38,005 bases of DNA, taken from positions 1 to 38,005 of the forward strand of contig SKSJ01000111.1 of assembly GCA_007123055.1 (NCBI GenBank), in the 5' to 3' direction. Made by a program: the position numbers and the translations under genes. Below are positions 36,537 to 38,005 of the stretch, piece after piece. Source of the DNA: Wenzhouxiangella sp. Its GTDB lineage: Bacteria > Pseudomonadota > Gammaproteobacteria > Xanthomonadales > Wenzhouxiangellaceae. The notes below the pieces were generated by a model. It did not search any database, had not been told where the DNA came from, and saw only the letters and a program-made list of their open reading frames with translations. Numbering within the stretch: position 1 is the stretch's first letter; every line of letters begins with the position of its first letter.

Positions 36537-37322
36537 ATGCACAAGGCGATTGTCGGATTCGCCCTCACCATCGGCCTGGCCCTGGGGGCGCAGAGCGCGG
36601 TTGCATCTCAGTACCTCCGTATCGGCGGCATCTGGGAAGACTCGCGCAGTGCCGCTTTCCTGGACAGGAACTGCGAGCCGGCCGACCGGGCTGCCCTGTT
36701 TGGCTGCGTCGACGGCGACGATGGATTGCCAATCGGAGCTCGAGGTGATTTCGGCAGCGGGGCGGGCGCGCAACTGGCCTGGGGCATGCACCTCGGCGAG
36801 ATGCTGCGAACCGAACTGGAGCTTACTTACCAGCCCGGTCTGGCATTCGAGGGCAACGCGAACTTCATCGGTTCCGGTGACCGGCAGCCGGTCGACGGCT
36901 CACTGACCCAGTACCGGGCCGGCATCAACCTGTATGTCGACCTGGCCGCGGCCTTGGCCCGCGACGCCGGCACCTTCGAGCCGTATGTCGGCCTGGGCGC
37001 CAGCGCGGTTCGCAACCAGATCGGCACGATGCGATACGAGTTTCCCGAACTCGACAGCCAGCCGGCACTGACAACGGTGCCCGGCGGCAGCAGCAACCAT
37101 CTTGGCTGGATGCTGGCGATCGGAACGGGCATCGAACTGTCACCGCGCAACATGCTCGACCTCGCGGTCAGCTGGCACGATCACGGACGGGTGGAAACGC
37201 CGGTGGGCGACATCGACATCATCCGCGGCGGCGAGTCCGTGGCGCAGGTTGAAGTGGAAAGCACCCGCTCGCGTCTGGAGACCTTTGGCCTCACGCTGTC
37301 GTGGCGCCATTACCTGCGGTAA
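36537..37322 (+). CDS. Outer-membrane beta-barrel protein
   Basis: 261 residues from ATG 36537 (GGGAG 6 bases upstream); ATG 36474 would place 21 extra residues before the signal peptide. The Sec signal peptide is at about 1-23 (IVGFALTIGLALGAQSAVAS). Alternating hydrophobic strands follow (YLRIGGIWED, GAQLAWGMHLGEMLRTELELTYQP, SLTQYRAGINLYVDL, FEPYVGLGASAVR, LGWMLAIGTGIEL, NMLDLAVSWHDHGRVET), ending in FGLTLSWRHYLR, a pattern like OmpA/porin-type 8-strand barrels, although the final residue is Arg rather than Phe. Two Cys (in NCEPADRAALFGC) could form an external disulfide. TATATT at 36493-36498 is a possible -10 for its own promoter. Function unknown. Confidence 0.8.
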   Translation: MHKAIVGFALTIGLALGAQSAVASQYLRIGGIWEDSRSAAFLDRNCEPADRAALFGCVDGDDGLPIGARGDFGSGAGAQLAWGMHLGEMLRTELELTYQPGLAFEGNANFIGSGDRQPVDGSLTQYRAGINLYVDLAAALARDAGTFEPYVGLGASAVRNQIGTMRYEFPELDSQPALTTVPGGSSNHLGWMLAIGTGIELSPRNMLDLAVSWHDHGRVETPVGDIDIIRGGESVAQVEVESTRSRLETFGLTLSWRHYLR

Positions 37323-37387
37323 GGCGCCCGGACTCAGGTCTTGATGGCCCTGTCCCCCGCCGCACTGGCTGGCCGGGGGCCATGGCA

Positions 37388-38005
37388 TCAGTGCACGATC
37401 TCGACCAGCTCCACGCGCCGGTTTTCCGCCCGGCCGTCATCGGTGCGGTTGGTGGTGACCGGGGCCATCATGCCGGCGCCGGCGGCCCGTAGACGTTCGC
37501 GGGCGATGCCGTGGCCATCCACCAGTTCATCGACTACCGCGCTGGCCCGATCCATGGAGAGCCTGAGGTTGTAGTCGAAATCACCGACGGCATCGGTGTG
37601 ACCGACGACCAGCAGTTCCAGGTCGGCGCGTTCGTTCATCAACTCGGCGATGGTGGCCAGCGCTTCGGCCGATTCGGGCAGGATTTCGTCGGAATCGAAG
37701 GCGAACAGGATGTTCCGGATGGCAACGCGGCCCTGCTCGACGAGGCCCGTTTCCATTTCGCCGGCGGTCAGTGGCTGGTGGTCCATGGTGTCGTCCATCT
37801 CGTCGGCCGTCACCACGGCCAGTGAAACGGCCGGGCCGTCCACGCGCCGGGCGTTGAAGGCGGCAATGCCCACCAGGACGTTGCCGTCGGCCGAGCGTGC
37901 GGCGATGTAGCGGAGGTCGCGGTTGCGGTTGGCCAGTTGGCAGCAGTCACGGGCACCGCGTTCGAACAGGTTGGAGCCGTGGACGAAGAACAGCCGGCCG
38001 TCTCC
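37388..38005 (-). CDS. OmpA-domain protein, 5' part outside window
   Basis: The frame stays open to the window edge, so the gene begins beyond 38005; 205 codons are visible. The C-terminal OmpA-like peptidoglycan-binding domain covers the last ~110 residues: ILFAFDSDEILPESAEALAT, LELLVVGHTDAVGDFDYN, LRLSMDRASAVVDELVDGHG and GRAENRRVELVEI, including the Asp and Arg that contact diaminopimelate in this family. Upstream is RLFFVHGSNLFERGARDC and an unrecognised region (GNVLVGIAAFNARRVDG). Such proteins tether the outer membrane to peptidoglycan. It converges with the beta-barrel gene; the 65 bases between hold a GC-rich hairpin without a T run. Confidence 0.85.
   Translation of the reverse strand, partial: GDGRLFFVHGSNLFERGARDCCQLANRNRDLRYIAARSADGNVLVGIAAFNARRVDGPAVSLAVVTADEMDDTMDHQPLTAGEMETGLVEQGRVAIRNILFAFDSDEILPESAEALATIAELMNERADLELLVVGHTDAVGDFDYNLRLSMDRASAVVDELVDGHGIARERLRAAGAGMMAPVTTNRTDDGRAENRRVELVEIVH

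Noticed and set aside
37355-37380. GC-rich hairpin CCCCCG/CGGGGG between the convergent barrel and OmpA-domain genes
   Set aside because: 6-bp stem with a 14-base loop and no T run on either strand; too weak to call a terminator.
1-38005. CRISPR arrays, tRNA/rRNA genes, transposases, phage genes
   Set aside because: I looked for regularly spaced direct repeats, cloverleaf-like sequences and mobile-element proteins in the gaps and reading frames and found none.

Overview
The window is about 38 kb of GC-rich chromosomal DNA from a Gram-negative gammaproteobacterium. Lipid A/KDO biosynthesis genes, Lol lipoprotein export, the sdhCDAB operon with SdhE and YgfX, divergent rne/rluC, and the gene order lol-comEC-exbBD-msbA-lpxK-kdsB-uvrC-pgsA all fit a Xanthomonadales/Chromatiales-type lineage; a Wenzhouxiangella-like organism is my best guess. 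That taxonomic guess is inference from gene content and order, not from a search.

Layout. (1) 1-1908: the 3' end of a large secreted Ig-like repeat protein, closed by a strong terminator. (2) 1909-2645: a gene-free stretch holding a ~300-bp foldback element and a second, bidirectional terminator. (3) 2646-7011: RNase E (rne, minus strand) and the 23S pseudouridine synthase rluC (plus strand), diverging from a ~640-bp region rich in hairpins on the rne-leader strand. (4) 7019-19781: a dense plus-strand run with many overlapping stop/start codons: LolC/E-type permease, LolD, ComEC, ExbB, ExbD, MsbA, LpxK, KdsB, low-Mr tyrosine phosphatase, UvrC, PgsA, a SAM methyltransferase. Most of it serves envelope biogenesis (lipoprotein release, lipid A flipping and synthesis, KDO activation, phosphatidylglycerol). 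(5) 19845-21776, minus strand: an orphan PhnD-like binding protein behind an acidic linker, and YgfZ. (6) 21822-27980, plus strand: a small SdhAF4-like protein (DUF1674), SdhC, SdhD, SdhA, SdhB, SdhE, YgfX, then MtgA and PilU. YgfZ (Fe-S), SdhAF4 and SdhE (flavoprotein maturation) around the sdh genes make this look like a succinate dehydrogenase production and assembly block. (7) 28153-37322: DUF3592 and DUF4126 membrane proteins, a pirin, a ~1980-residue alpha-2-macroglobulin-like lipoprotein without a recognisable thioester motif, and an outer-membrane beta-barrel protein. (8) 37388-38005, minus strand: the 3' part of an OmpA-domain protein running off the window.

Most of the window is ordinary core genome. 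I see no CRISPR array, phage, transposase, toxin-antitoxin cassette, tRNA or rRNA. The most unusual signals are non-coding: the 303-bp nested palindrome at 2143-2445, the structured rne leader, and the palindromic repeat between sdhA and sdhB. Among proteins, the doubled flavoprotein-maturation factors at sdh, the acidic-linker orphan binding protein, the thioester-less macroglobulin and the altered metal motif in ComEC deserve a second look.
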